A DNA stretch of 64,000 nucleotides from Paenibacillus ginsengarvi (GTDB lineage: Bacteria; Bacillota; Bacilli; Paenibacillales; NBRC-103111): assembly GCF_003626695.1 (NCBI RefSeq), contig NZ_RBAH01000001.1:1-64000 (forward strand). Reading direction: 5' to 3'. The notes below the pieces were generated by a model, which had not been told where the DNA came from, did no database searches, and worked only from the letters and a program-made list of their open reading frames with translations. Positions 50,166 to 60,088 of the stretch are shown here, piece by piece (positions within the stretch are counted from its first letter, which is position 1; each line of letters starts with the position of its first letter). A program made the position numbers and the translations under genes.

Positions 50166-50963
50166 TTAGTCGAACAGCGCTTCCGTTTCGAAGCGGCGAA
50201 CCAGCTCGATCTTCCGGGTCATGCCCGTTTCCGGGTCGAGCGTGACCGCAACGGCATGGAACTGCCACGGGCCTTCATCCGCCGTAAACCGGACCGGCAG
50301 CTGCGTTTTGAACTTTTGCAGCACCGCCTCGCGCTCCATGCCGAGTACGCCGTCCCGCGCGCCCGTCATGCCGACGTCGGTCACATAACCGGTTCCGCGG
50401 GGCAAGATCCGCTCGTCATGCGTTTGCACATGCGTATGCGTGCCGACTACGACCGACGCCCTTCCATCCAAATGCCAGCCCATCGCGATTTTTTCCGAAG
50501 TCGCCTCGGCGTGAAAATCGACGAAGATGTATTTATGCTTCTTCTTCAGCTTTTCCAGGATACCGTCCACGCCTTGGAACGGGCAATCCAGCGGCGGCAA
50601 AAACGTGCGTCCCATGATGTTTACGATCGCCAGCTCTTTGCCGGAGGCGTTGCGGAGTACGGTAAAACCTTTGCCCGGCGTACCGGCGGGATAATTGGCC
50701 GGCCGGATCAAACGCTCCTCATCGTCGATAAAATTGAAAATGTCCTTGTTGTCCCAAGTATGATTGCCCATCGTAATGCCATGGACGCCTTGCTCGAACA
50801 GCTCTTTGGCGATCTGCTGGGTAATCCCCCGTCCGCCTGCCGCGTTTTCGCCGTTGGCAATAATGAAGGCAGGGTCATACTTTTTTTTGAGCTCTGAAAG
50901 CAGCGTCTTGACGGCTCTCCGACCGGAGCCCCCGACAATGTCGCCGATGAATAAGATACGAAT
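50166..50963 (-). CDS. ymdB: YmdB metallophosphodiesterase with an ATT start codon
   Basis: 265 residues when read from the ATT at 50961-50963. The protein then begins (I/M)RILFIGDIVGGSGRRAV, the expected YmdB start, with GAGGGGGAG six bases upstream. No ATG, GTG or TTG lies in frame close by; the first standard start, the ATG at 50771, would remove the first metal motifs. Motifs: FIGDIVGG, NGENAAGGRG, MGNHTWDNKDIF, VDFHAEATSEK and GTHTHVQTHDERIL. It hydrolyses 2',3'-cAMP and related phosphodiesters and is linked to RNase Y and biofilm control in B. subtilis. Confidence 0.9.
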   Translation of the reverse strand: MRILFIGDIVGGSGRRAVKTLLSELKKKYDPAFIIANGENAAGGRGITQQIAKELFEQGVHGITMGNHTWDNKDIFNFIDDEERLIRPANYPAGTPGKGFTVLRNASGKELAIVNIMGRTFLPPLDCPFQGVDGILEKLKKKHKYIFVDFHAEATSEKIAMGWHLDGRASVVVGTHTHVQTHDERILPRGTGYVTDVGMTGARDGVLGMEREAVLQKFKTQLPVRFTADEGPWQFHAVAVTLDPETGMTRKIELVRRFETEALFD

Positions 50964-50991
50964 GGATGTCTCCCCCTCGAATGTCTCATCT

Positions 50992-51032
50992 TTCGCAAAA
51001 GCAAAGGAGAAGTGGCCGGTTAGCCACTTCTC
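50992..51032 (-). terminator. Hairpin between rny and ymdB
   Basis: GAGAAGTGGC pairs with GCCACTTCTC and the minus strand continues CTTTGCTTTTGC. Partial termination here would set ymdB below rny. Confidence 0.7.
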
Positions 51033-51064
51033 GAAGGCGCAATTTCTGAAACGTCGCTGCGCGT

Positions 51065-52603
51065 TTATTTCGCGTATTCAACCGCCCTGGTTTCCCGGAT
51101 GACAGTAACTTTAATATGTCCCGGGTAGTCCAGTTCGCTTTCGATCTTCTTCGTAATATCGCGAGCGAGACGGAACGCCTCGGTATCGTCGATCTTTTCG
51201 GGCTGCACCATGACGCGCACTTCGCGGCCCGCTTGAATCGCATACGACTTCTCGACGCCATCGAACGACTCGGTGATCTCTTCCAGCTTCTCGAGACGTT
51301 TGATGTACGTTTCCAGCGTTTCGCGGCGTGCGCCGGGTCTTGCCGCCGAAAGGGCGTCCGCAGCGCCTACGAGCATCGCGATAACCGACGTCGCTTCGCA
51401 ATCGCCGTGATGGGAGGCAATACTGTTGATTACGACCGGATGCTCCTTGTACTTCTTGGCGATCTCTACGCCGATCTCGACGTGCGAGCCTTCGACTTCG
51501 TGATCGAGCGCCTTGCCGATATCGTGAAGCAGACCCGCCCGTTTGGCAAGGGTAATGTCTTCTCCGAGCTCGCCGGCCATAAGTCCCGCGAGGTAGGCGA
51601 CTTCCATCGAGTGCTTCAGCACGTTCTGCCCGTAACTCGTACGGAACTTCAAACGGCCCAAAATTTTGATCAGATCCGGATGCAAGCCGTGCACGCCGGT
51701 TTCGAACGTCGCCTGCTCGCCGTATTCGCGAATGCGCTCGTCTACTTCCTTACGCGACTTCTCGACCATCTCCTCGATGCGCGCCGGGTGAATACGGCCG
51801 TCTGCCACCAGCTTCTCAAGCGATGTCCGGGCGATTTCCCTGCGGATCGGATCGAAGCCGGACAAAATGACCGCCTCCGGCGTATCGTCGATAATAAGGT
51901 CGATCCCGGTCAGCGTCTCGAGCGCGCGAATGTTGCGGCCCTCGCGTCCGATGATCCGGCCTTTCATTTCTTCGTTCGGCAGGGATACAACGGAAACGGT
52001 CGTCTCCGCCACATGATCCGCCGCACAACGTTGAATGGCGAGTGTGATGACTTCGCGAGCCCTCTTCTCCGCCTCTTCCTTCGCTTGGTTCTCGATATCC
52101 TTGATCAGCTGTGCTGTCTCGTAACGTACTTCCTGTTCGACCGAGGTCAAAATAATATGTTTCGCCTCATCCATCGTCAAACTGGAGATCCGTTCAAGCT
52201 CCGCTACTTGACTGCGGTACAGCCCATCGATTTGTGCCTGCGTCTCGTCGATCCGTTTCTCTTTGTTGGCGATTTGTTCCTCTTTACGCTCCAGAGATTC
52301 CAGCTTTTTATCCAGCGTTTCCTCTTTTTGCAACAATCGTCTTTCTTGCCGTTGAGATTCATTCCGACGTTCACGAATGTCTTTTTCAGCTTCGGCGCGA
52401 AGTTTGTGTATTTCGTCCTTCGCTTCCAGCACCGCTTCTTTTTTCTGTGCGTCCGCTTCTTTCTTCGCCGCTTCGATGATTTGGCGGGCCGCTTCTTCGG
52501 CACTGGAAATTTTCGCCTCGGCGAGGGACTTGCGGATAAAATAACCAATCCCAAAGCATATTGCGCCAACAACGAGAACGATCGCGATCCAGATGTAAGT
52601 CAT
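51065..52603 (-). CDS. rny: Ribonuclease Y
   Basis: 512 residues from the ATG at 52603 (AGGAGG eight bases before). An N-terminal transmembrane helix ([20 protein letters not shown]) anchors the endoribonuclease. A coiled coil of about 190 residues follows, then a KH domain with [15 protein letters not shown] (GxxG loop) and an HD domain with [17 protein letters not shown] (metal-binding His-Asp). The length is normal. It initiates mRNA decay and works with RicA/F/T. It is followed by ymdB and spoVS on the same strand. Confidence 0.97.
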   Translation of the reverse strand: MTYIWIAIVLVVGAICFGIGYFIRKSLAEAKISSAEEAARQIIEAAKKEADAQKKEAVLEAKDEIHKLRAEAEKDIRERRNESQRQERRLLQKEETLDKKLESLERKEEQIANKEKRIDETQAQIDGLYRSQVAELERISSLTMDEAKHIILTSVEQEVRYETAQLIKDIENQAKEEAEKRAREVITLAIQRCAADHVAETTVSVVSLPNEEMKGRIIGREGRNIRALETLTGIDLIIDDTPEAVILSGFDPIRREIARTSLEKLVADGRIHPARIEEMVEKSRKEVDERIREYGEQATFETGVHGLHPDLIKILGRLKFRTSYGQNVLKHSMEVAYLAGLMAGELGEDITLAKRAGLLHDIGKALDHEVEGSHVEIGVEIAKKYKEHPVVINSIASHHGDCEATSVIAMLVGAADALSAARPGARRETLETYIKRLEKLEEITESFDGVEKSYAIQAGREVRVMVQPEKIDDTEAFRLARDITKKIESELDYPGHIKVTVIRETRAVEYAK

Positions 52604-52868
52604 CTTGTTCACCTCCTCGTTGAAGCCTCCAAGGGGTTAGCTTGGGATATTCGGTTTTTTATTCCGGTTTGCTTTCCACTTTTTCAATCCAATTCCGGGT
52701 GTACTCTCCCACGGGAACGGTTTCGCGAGAATTTCGGCCGTACGCGGCAGCGAAAATCTGCAAGAAGGAAAAAGATTGCGAAATTCTGCGAAAACAGTGG
52801 TGTACACACCCATTTTAGCTTTTGCAAAATAGGCTTGTCAAGCAACAAGAAAGCGCTTCGTCTTGCGC

Positions 52869-54074
52869 CTACGAAGTAAGCCGGTCCACGATCATTGCGG
52901 CGGCTCCTACGGCAAGCGCATCATCCGACAGTTTGCCGCGTGTAAACGTTACCGGATACGTCGGATAGTAAAGCGTATTTTTGAGCGCTACCTGGGTGCT
53001 GATTTGATAAAACAGCTCGTTTGTCGTGATGAGCGGTCCGCCGAGTATCACTTTCTCGGGATGCAAAATGTTGAGCAGGTTGGACAAACCGATGCCGAAG
53101 TAAGTCGCCGCCTGCGTAAAAAGCTCGGTCGCGAGCCGGTCGTCCGCAGAAAGCGCTCGGAGCAAATGCTGGTAGTCGATTTCGTCCGGACTCTCTACCA
53201 TGTCGGCGAGCACGCTTCGCCGCCCCTGCTTCAGCCGCGCCGCAGCTTGTTTCTCGAGCACGGGAATCGATACGAACGATTCCAGACAGCCGAACACATG
53301 CGGCCGCTCCGGATGCGGGGGACCGTCGGTTTGAATAATCATATGGCCGACCGAGCCTTCCATGTCGACTGCGCCATAAACAAGCTGGCCGTTCGACATC
53401 ATCGCCGAACGAAGCCCGACACCGGCGCGAACGTATAACAGATGTCTGTATTGCTGCGGCGCTCCGGCCCAATATTCGGCGAGCAGAGCGGTATTAGCCC
53501 CATTGTCGAGCATGGCGGGAATGCCAAGCTCCGACTCCAGCTTCTGCACAAGATTCACCTGATGCCAGCCCTCGGCCGGAAAATAGAGCGGATTAAGCAT
53601 GACGCCCGTCGTCCGGTCCAACGGACCGACAGCGCCTATGCCGATACCGATCAGCCGATCGGGCTCGATGCCCCGCTTGGCCGCCATACGCCTGACCGCC
53701 TGCACGACTTCCTTTATCAGCATCTCCGGCGTCATCCGCTCCGTCATCGGCCAGGAAGCCGAATCAAGCTTTTCCAGCTGCAAATCGCATAAAACAAGTC
53801 TCGTAGCCGACCGGGAAATATCAAGTCCGAACGCGTATCCCCGGTCCTGCTTCAAGCGGTACAGCAGCGGCCTTCTTCCCCCCGAGGATTCGCCGAAGCC
53901 GCTCTCGGCGATCCATCCGTTCGTAGCCAGCTCCTCCAGCATCCGGGTCAATGTACTGGAGGTTAGACCGCTCCATTCGAGCAAATCGAATTTGGATACG
54001 ACGCCTCTACGCCGGATTTCGGCGAATATAGGCTTCGCCTTCCGGTTCGAGATCCAGTCTTCCACATTAGGCAT
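52869..54074 (-). CDS. ROK-family transcriptional regulator (XylR/NagC type)
   Basis: 401 residues. A winged helix lies at about 18-75 (VVSKFDLLEWSGLTSSTLTRML). The sugar-kinase-like fold follows: YAFGLDISRSATRLVL, GIGIGAVGPLDRTTG, DNGANTALLAEYW and VGHMIIQTDG. The usual Cys-rich zinc motif is degenerate: only HPERPHVFGCLESF remains, so zinc binding is doubtful. Its ATG lies inside the end of the ChrA gene upstream (8-base overlap), so it is co-translated with the chromate-type transporters. A regulator of sugar or of the local operon are both possible. Confidence 0.88.
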   Translation of the reverse strand: MPNVEDWISNRKAKPIFAEIRRRGVVSKFDLLEWSGLTSSTLTRMLEELATNGWIAESGFGESSGGRRPLLYRLKQDRGYAFGLDISRSATRLVLCDLQLEKLDSASWPMTERMTPEMLIKEVVQAVRRMAAKRGIEPDRLIGIGIGAVGPLDRTTGVMLNPLYFPAEGWHQVNLVQKLESELGIPAMLDNGANTALLAEYWAGAPQQYRHLLYVRAGVGLRSAMMSNGQLVYGAVDMEGSVGHMIIQTDGPPHPERPHVFGCLESFVSIPVLEKQAAARLKQGRRSVLADMVESPDEIDYQHLLRALSADDRLATELFTQAATYFGIGLSNLLNILHPEKVILGGPLITTNELFYQISTQVALKNTLYYPTYPVTFTRGKLSDDALAVGAAAMIVDRLTS

Positions 54075-54603
54075 AAAGCGCTACACCCACCAGGCCGGAA
54101 ACCGCGATCACCGCCAGCGGATGCACCCGAAAGCGCATCAGGGCGATCAAAGCTCCGGCAAATATAGCGATGAAACATCCCGTTTTCCAATCGATCGCAA
54201 GCGAAACGCCGCCCGCCATCAGCAGCCGGTAAGCCGCATAAAACACCAGTGCCGTCACAAACGGCCGCAGGCCGTAAAACGCGGACTCCACAAGCGGATG
54301 ATGCTGATATTTGGCGAACAGCATGCCGGCTGCGATAACGAGCAGCAGCGACGGCAGCGTCATGCCGATCGCGGAAACGGCCGCACCGGGAAAACCGCCC
54401 GCATGATAACCGACCATAATGGCCGTATTCGTGGCAATCGGTCCCGGCGATGCTCCCGCTACTGCAATCATATCAGAAAACGCCTGCGCGTTCATCCATC
54501 CGTGCGAAAGCGCCTCGCGTTCGATAACCGGCACCATCGAATAACCGCCGCCAACCGAAACGAAGCCGATCAGCATAAAGGTAAGGAACATGTCCCATAG
54601 CAT
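54067..54603 (-). CDS. ChrA-family half-size transporter, subunit 2
   Basis: 178 residues, one chromate-transporter domain. FVSVGGGYSMVPVIERE and DMIAVAGASPGPIATNTAIMVGY are family motifs. Half-size ChrA proteins occur in pairs and are thought to form a heterodimer that exports chromate. The start at 54603 follows GGGGGTG. It lies 71 bases after the other half-size gene. Confidence 0.88.
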   Translation of the reverse strand: MLWDMFLTFMLIGFVSVGGGYSMVPVIEREALSHGWMNAQAFSDMIAVAGASPGPIATNTAIMVGYHAGGFPGAAVSAIGMTLPSLLLVIAAGMLFAKYQHHPLVESAFYGLRPFVTALVFYAAYRLLMAGGVSLAIDWKTGCFIAIFAGALIALMRFRVHPLAVIAVSGLVGVALYA

Positions 54604-54674
54604 AGGTGATTACACCCCCAACGCAAAAAGTCTGTGTACGCGAGCTCCCTCGCTCTGATCCGCCCCGTCCGTTC

Positions 54675-55298
54675 TTATATGCCGTCCCCGATAAAATAAT
54701 CCGGTTCCGTGTAATAGCGCTGCACCGTTTGCGGAATACCGTGCTTGACCTTCCATGTGCCTACTCCAAGGCCGGCCGCCGCGCCGATCACAATGACGAG
54801 TATGGGCGAAAGAGTCGTCAGCAGCAGCAGCAAGGCAGCTATAACCGCAAAAACGATCGTCGATTTGTCGACAATCGACGTCTTCACCATCCGAAATCCG
54901 GCAAATACGATCATCGCAATAACGGCAGGTTTCATCCCTTGCAGCGCCGCCGCGACTTTCGGGTTATCGTTAAAGGTAAGCAGCAAAATCGAAAGCCCGA
55001 TGACGATCAAAAAAGTCGGCAGCATCATCCCGATAACAGCCGTAATCGCCCCCGCCACTCCGGCGACGCGGTAACCTACGAACGATGCCGCATTCAGCGC
55101 CACAGCGCCCGGAATCGTCTGCGAGACGGCCAACACGTCGGCGACATCCTCTTGCTTGATCCAGCGGCGTTTATGTACCGCTTCGCGCTCCAGCACCGGA
55201 ATCATGGCGTATCCGCCGCCAAACGTGATGGGGGCGATGCGGCAAAACGTCCAAAATATGGCCCACAGCCCGCTCCATGTCGTTTCCTTGGTTGCCAT
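54675..55298 (-). CDS. ChrA-family half-size transporter, subunit 1
   Basis: 207 residues from the ATG at 55298 (GAGGAGAG upstream). ITFGGGYAMIPVLEREAV and VLAVSQTIPGAVALNAASFVG fit the chromate transporter domain. The pair is followed by a ROK regulator rather than ChrB. The export substrate could be chromate or another oxyanion. Confidence 0.88.
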   Translation of the reverse strand: MATKETTWSGLWAIFWTFCRIAPITFGGGYAMIPVLEREAVHKRRWIKQEDVADVLAVSQTIPGAVALNAASFVGYRVAGVAGAITAVIGMMLPTFLIVIGLSILLLTFNDNPKVAAALQGMKPAVIAMIVFAGFRMVKTSIVDKSTIVFAVIAALLLLLTTLSPILVIVIGAAAGLGVGTWKVKHGIPQTVQRYYTEPDYFIGDGI

Positions 55299-55512
55299 CA
55301 CGATCTCTCCTCATTCCTCGATACATCCATTATAGCGCACTTTATATCATTTCGGAATAAAGATGTTGGCCTTATTTCGTTTCCGTTTCATTTTTCAGGT
55401 ACATTCGCCCTAATTCCATAATTATCTGACAATCTTTAAACCAAAATGAATTTTACTTTAGTAATCATATCGTTTAACTTGGAATTGTTGCGCTGATGTT
55501 CGGACGAAACGA

Positions 55513-55540
55513 CAAAAAAGCCGGGAGGTTCTCCCCGGCC
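55513..55540 (-). terminator. Terminator after the Gfo/Idh/MocA gene
   Basis: GCCGGG, eight bases, CCCGGC, then TTTTTTGTC on the minus strand. Confidence 0.85.
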
Positions 55541-55576
55541 GAATCCTTCATATGAAGCTCGCTTCGTATTCGCGCC

Positions 55577-56542
55577 TTATCTCTTGGTCAGCGCGTCCAT
55601 CACTCTTGCCGTTCGCAGCGCGGAAACGCCAGTGCTCGGACAGGAGCCGATGCCGCACAGCTCATTCACGATCGACTGGATCAGCGGCTGTTGAATATGC
55701 TTCGGCTGCTCCAATTGATAGTCGCCGATGCCATCCTCCGTCGTTAGCCGGATCGGCTCGCTGCCGAACGTGGAGAACGTCAGCTTGCCCCGGGTGCCGA
55801 CAATTTCGTTCACTTCACCGCCCTGGTAGGCCGTAAAACACCAGATGCCGGTACCCTGCACTCCCGATTCGAACACGTACGATCCGCTTACGATATCTTC
55901 CGCCTCGTACGCCTTCGCTTGACGGCCGGATTGTCCGGACGCATCCCGGACCGGTCCGAGTAAAAAGTCGAGAATATCCAGCGTATGGCTGGCCAGATCG
56001 AAAAAGTGGCCGCCGCCCGCTATGTCCGGCATCACGCGCCAGGGCAAGCTGTCCGGATTCTCCGTCAGCTTCTTCTTATGTACGGTCGTTACAAAGCGAA
56101 CGTCACCGATCGTGCCCATGTCCAATAACTGCTTGATTTTCAGAAAACGCGGCAGCGCTCTTCTATAATAAGCAACGAACAAAGGCACTCCCGCTTCCCG
56201 GCACGCTTCGATCATCTCGGCGCATTCGTCGGCGTTCAGCGCCATCGGCTTCTCCACATAAACCGGCTTGCCCGCTTTGGCTACCTCAAGCGCATACGGC
56301 TTGTGGGTCGAAGGCGGCGTAGCAATGTAGACGGCATCCACCTCCGGATCGTTTATCAGTGTATCCGCGTTATCGTACCATTTCCCGACCTGATGCCGCC
56401 GCGCATAGTCTGCCGCCAGCTCGCCGTTCCGGCGCATGACGGCAACCAGCTCCGAACGCTCGGCCAATTGAAAGCCGGGGCCGCTTTTCACCTCGGTCAC
56501 ATTGCCGCAGCCGATGATTCCCCAACGTATCGTTTTCGTCAC
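55577..56542 (-). CDS. Gfo/Idh/MocA-family dehydrogenase
   Basis: 321 residues from a GTG at 56542 after GGAGG; the frame to 56698 runs into recX and lacks family sequence. Motifs: WGIIGCGNVTEVKSGPGF (Rossmann), VEKPMALNAD (about 93) and GGGHFFDLASHTLDILDFLLG. The substrate is unknown. It lies between recX and the ChrA pair, closed by its own terminator, as part of the accessory insert. Confidence 0.88.
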   Translation of the reverse strand: MTKTIRWGIIGCGNVTEVKSGPGFQLAERSELVAVMRRNGELAADYARRHQVGKWYDNADTLINDPEVDAVYIATPPSTHKPYALEVAKAGKPVYVEKPMALNADECAEMIEACREAGVPLFVAYYRRALPRFLKIKQLLDMGTIGDVRFVTTVHKKKLTENPDSLPWRVMPDIAGGGHFFDLASHTLDILDFLLGPVRDASGQSGRQAKAYEAEDIVSGSYVFESGVQGTGIWCFTAYQGGEVNEIVGTRGKLTFSTFGSEPIRLTTEDGIGDYQLEQPKHIQQPLIQSIVNELCGIGSCPSTGVSALRTARVMDALTKR

Positions 56543-56682
56543 TCGCCCAACCTCCGCCTTATCGAATATGACGGCCCGCTCGCCGCTAAATGACCCCACA
56601 AAGTGAAGCCTGGACTTCGAAGTTACTCCACATACTTTGCGGGGAGCCCCAAAACCCTGAATCGTCCTAAGCTCCTGGACGC

Positions 56683-57375
56683 TTACGTCTCCGGCCAATC
56701 GAACATATCTTCAGCGTCGCTGTCGTCCGCCTCATCCCGGTACGTATCCGCCAGCCGGCGTATGACGTTGCCGGTAATTCGGGACGAGTAGCCTCGCCGC
56801 ATCAAAAAAGCCGCCGTCTTGCGTTTTTTGTCCATCGTTGTACCGCTCGTCGCCTTCCACTTCTTATGCCCAAGCTCATACGCCAGACGTTCCTCTTCCT
56901 CCGGCGGCACCTGATCCAGCGTAGTCTGAATGGTAGCGGGAGCGACTCCCTTCATCTTCAGCTCCTGCTTGATGAGCTGACGCCCTTTCTTCTGCGAGTA
57001 AATGCGCTGCTCCGTCCACTGTGCGGCGAAGCTGGCGTCGTCGATGTAGTTCTGTTCCTTCAGTTTACCGATAATCGTATCGATGAGCGGCGGCAGGTAC
57101 CCTCTGCGTTTCAAATATTGCCGCAGCTCCTTCTCCGACCTCGGCCGGCGGCCCACCTGCTTCAGCGCATCGGACCATGCCTTCTGCCGCTCTTCGTCCT
57201 CGAGCACGAGCTGCATTTTGCCCGGATCGATCGTCTCCCCTTTGAACAAACGATGTCTGATCAGCACATCCTCAAAAACGGTAAACGCGTACTGTCCGTC
57301 GACAAAAATCAGGTACCGGCCGGCGTTACGCGAATGACGTTCAATGGTAGTGATGATGCCTTCGATGCTGGTCAT
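56683..57375 (-). CDS. recX: RecA regulatory protein RecX
   Basis: 230 residues from the ATG at 57375 (AAGGAGG five bases upstream). It modulates RecA filaments. Three-helix RecX repeats are visible: KELRQYLKRRGYLPPLIDTI, FAAQWTEQRIYSQKKGRQLI with KQELKMKGVAPATIQTTL, and AFLMRRGYSSRITGNVIRRL. It follows recA by 115 bases beyond a terminator. Its stop lies at 56683. Confidence 0.93.
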   Translation of the reverse strand: MTSIEGIITTIERHSRNAGRYLIFVDGQYAFTVFEDVLIRHRLFKGETIDPGKMQLVLEDEERQKAWSDALKQVGRRPRSEKELRQYLKRRGYLPPLIDTIIGKLKEQNYIDDASFAAQWTEQRIYSQKKGRQLIKQELKMKGVAPATIQTTLDQVPPEEEERLAYELGHKKWKATSGTTMDKKRKTAAFLMRRGYSSRITGNVIRRLADTYRDEADDSDAEDMFDWPET

Positions 57376-57439
57376 ATAGCCTCCTTGTACTTGCCCGTAC
57401 CGCGAAACCGCCGCACAAACGACAACTCTATCATAAAAC

Positions 57440-57471
57440 GGAAAACGCACCTTGTATATCCCCAAGGTGCG
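57440..57471 (-). terminator. Terminator between recA and recX
   Basis: CGCACCTTG, eight bases, CAAGGTGCG, then TTTTCCG. It lies 19 bases past the recA stop. Confidence 0.8.
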
Positions 57472-57489
57472 TTGTCGTTATTCGTTCTC

Positions 57490-58542
57490 TTATTCGAGGG
57501 CAAGCAAATCTTCTTCGTCCTCGTCGTCCTCCGACACCGGAAGCAGGGCGCCTTGCGACATATTGCTCTCTTCCCGGATCTTTGCTTCGATCACGGAAGC
57601 GACTTGCGGGTTGTCCTTCAAAAACTGCTTCGCATTTTCGCGGCCTTGTCCAAGCCGGTCGCCATCGTACGAATACCAGGCGCCGCTCTTGTTGACGATA
57701 TCCATCTCGGTCCCAATGTCGATAATGCTGCCTTCTCTGGATATGCCCTCGCCGTACATAATGTCCACCTCCGCTTGCTTAAACGGCGGCGCCACCTTGT
57801 TCTTGACGACCTTGATCCGCGTCCGGTTCCCGACCATGTCGTTGCCCTGCTTGATCGTCTCCACCCGGCGCACTTCCAGCCGGATCGTGGAATAAAACTT
57901 GAGTGCGCGTCCACCCGGAGTCGTTTCCGGGTTACCGAACATGACGCCGACCTTCTCGCGCAATTGGTTGATGAAGATGGCGATAACCTTCGACTTGTTG
58001 ATCGCACCCGACAGCTTGCGCAGCGCCTGAGACATCAGTCTCGCCTGCAGGCCGACGTGGGAGTCGCCCATCTCGCCTTCAATTTCCGCTTTCGGCACGA
58101 GAGCGGCAACGGAGTCTATAACCAGAATGTCTACAGCGCCGCTGCGGACAAGCGCTTCGGCAATTTCCAGCGCCTGCTCACCGGTATCCGGCTGCGACAA
58201 AAGCAATTCGTCGATGTTGATGCCCAGCTTGCTTGCATATAAAGGATCAAGCGCGTGCTCGGCGTCGATAAAGGCAGCTTGTCCGCCGGCGCGTTGCACC
58301 TCGGCGATCGCGTGCAGCGCTACCGTCGTTTTACCTGACGATTCCGGTCCGTATACTTCGATAATTCTGCCTCGCGGGAATCCCCCTACTCCAAGAGCCA
58401 AGTCAAGCGCAAGCGATCCGCTTGGGACGGTTTCCACCTTCATGTGGGTGGACTCACCGAGTTTCATAATCGATCCTTTGCCAAATTGCTTCTCGATTTG
58501 GCGAAGGGCATTTTCCAACGCAGCGCGGCGATCTGACAACAT
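57490..58542 (-). CDS. recA: Recombinase RecA
   Basis: 350 residues from the ATG at 58542 (AAGGAAG upstream); earlier in-frame codons lack family sequence. Walker A is GPESSGKTT, Walker [13 protein letters not shown], and the L1/L2 loops fit [20 protein letters not shown] and [20 protein letters not shown]. The C-terminus is acidic ([13 protein letters not shown]). Cytoplasmic DNA-strand exchange and SOS control. I did not find a perfect LexA box immediately upstream by eye. Confidence 0.98.
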   Translation of the reverse strand: MLSDRRAALENALRQIEKQFGKGSIMKLGESTHMKVETVPSGSLALDLALGVGGFPRGRIIEVYGPESSGKTTVALHAIAEVQRAGGQAAFIDAEHALDPLYASKLGINIDELLLSQPDTGEQALEIAEALVRSGAVDILVIDSVAALVPKAEIEGEMGDSHVGLQARLMSQALRKLSGAINKSKVIAIFINQLREKVGVMFGNPETTPGGRALKFYSTIRLEVRRVETIKQGNDMVGNRTRIKVVKNKVAPPFKQAEVDIMYGEGISREGSIIDIGTEMDIVNKSGAWYSYDGDRLGQGRENAKQFLKDNPQVASVIEAKIREESNMSQGALLPVSEDDEDEEDLLALE

Positions 58543-58654
58543 ACTCACTTCCTTCTCATCGTTTCTAGTTATAATCATACACGCTTTTCCGCCGTTTGCC
58601 AACTGTTTTTTCGAACATACATTCGCATTTTTTTTCGAACGCGTTCGGCTGCGG

Positions 58655-58702
58655 CAAAACAAAAACCGCAACAAAAGGCATTACCGGCCAGTTGTTACGG
58701 TT
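58655..58702 (-). terminator. Terminator after cinA
   Basis: AACCGTAACAA pairs with TTGTTGCGGTT (one G-T pair) and the minus strand continues TTTGTTTTG. It isolates recA from the cinA unit. Confidence 0.75.
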
Positions 58703-58787
58703 CTTCCGTTCCAATACAGCAAGTATAAGGCAATTTCAGAGCGATCGCAACCTTTATTTGCCTGAAGCCAGGCAATCGCCCGCCCTT

Positions 58788-60038
58788 CTAGTGCTTCAGC
58801 CGCTGCCACAACACGTACAGCGCCTGCTTCGCCGCCTTCAGACGGATCGCCTCCCGGTTGCCGGAGAGCTGCAGCTTCATCGCTTCAGCGGGCTTCCCAC
58901 GCTCCGCGACGCCGAGATAGACGAGCCCTACGGGTTTCCCCTCGGACTCGGCCGGCCCCGCGACGCCGGTCACGGACAGCGCATAATCGGCTCCCGTCCG
59001 CTCCATCGCGTTCTGTGCAAGCAGGATCGCCGTCTCGGAGCTGATCGCGCCAGGCGCTCCTTCCCCTTCCAGCACGTGTGCGGGAACGCCGAGAAGCTCC
59101 TTCTTCGCCTCGTTCGTGTAACACACGATACCGCCGCGGTATGCCGCCGAGCTGCCCGGCACCGCGGTCAGCATTTCGCTGACGAGCCCGCCCGTGCAGC
59201 TTTCCGCCAGCGCCACCGTACGGCCCGCTGCGATCAGCATCGACACAAGCTCGTACTCGATCGGCACGTCACGATCGGCATAGATGTATTCGCCGACCCG
59301 GCTGCGGATTTCCCGCTCCGTATCGGCAAGCTTCCGCTCCGCCTCGGCCTCGGAACACGCCCGCGTCGTCAGTCGAATGCTCACTTCGCCTTCCTTCGCG
59401 TACGGAGCGATCGTCGGGTCCTGCTGGCCGTCGATCAGATCGATCAGCCGGTGCTCCAGGCTCGATTCGCCGATACCGGCGAATTTGAGCATTTTCGAAT
59501 ACAGCGGCGACGCTTCCTCTCCCATTACGGAGCGAATCCACGGTACGGCATACTGGTCAAACATCGGCTTCATTTCCTTCGGCGGTCCCGGCAGCAGAAT
59601 GTAATGGGTGCCTTCGTGGGTCAAGGCGACGCCGACAGCCAGCCCGTTATCGTTGGCAAGCGGCGTGCAGCCTTCGAGCACGTTCGCCTGACGCTCGTTG
59701 CTTTTCACCATTTCGATGCCGCGCGACTGGAAGACGGCGGTGATTTTCTCCATCGACGGACCGTGTATCGAGATGGGCAAGCCGAACAGCTCGGACAGCG
59801 CATCTTTCGTCAGGTCGTCCTGCGTCGGCCCGAGCCCTCCTGTCGCAATGATGACGTCCGCCCGTGACGCCGCCAGGCTGAACGATTGCCGGATTCGCTC
59901 CCTGTTGTCGCCGACGACCGTCTGATAATAAACATTAAGCCCAATACTCGCGCAGCCCTGCGCGATGTACTGGGCGTTGGTGTTGACGATTTGACCGAGC
60001 AGCAGTTCGGTGCCGACCGCTATAATTTCCGCTTTCAT
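58788..60038 (-). CDS. cinA: CinA-family nicotinamide-nucleotide amidohydrolase/ADP-ribose pyrophosphatase
   Basis: 416 residues from the ATG at 60038 (GGAGGGG upstream). The N-terminal MoCF-like domain has VGTELLLGQIVNTNAQYIA and ATGGLGPTQDDLTKDAL. The C-terminal deamidase domain has VALAESCTGGLVSEMLTAVPG. The two-domain length is normal. It precedes recA, as in many Firmicutes. Confidence 0.96.
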   Translation of the reverse strand: MKAEIIAVGTELLLGQIVNTNAQYIAQGCASIGLNVYYQTVVGDNRERIRQSFSLAASRADVIIATGGLGPTQDDLTKDALSELFGLPISIHGPSMEKITAVFQSRGIEMVKSNERQANVLEGCTPLANDNGLAVGVALTHEGTHYILLPGPPKEMKPMFDQYAVPWIRSVMGEEASPLYSKMLKFAGIGESSLEHRLIDLIDGQQDPTIAPYAKEGEVSIRLTTRACSEAEAERKLADTEREIRSRVGEYIYADRDVPIEYELVSMLIAAGRTVALAESCTGGLVSEMLTAVPGSSAAYRGGIVCYTNEAKKELLGVPAHVLEGEGAPGAISSETAILLAQNAMERTGADYALSVTGVAGPAESEGKPVGLVYLGVAERGKPAEAMKLQLSGNREAIRLKAAKQALYVLWQRLKH

Positions 60039-60088
60039 TCGTCTACCCCTCCGCAAAGTCCGGCCAGATCCATTCCTGGCGCGGTAGG

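Noticed and set aside
51116-52879. 587-residue open frame on the plus strand
   Set aside because: It is antisense to rny, a firm assignment; no start site or domain is visible.
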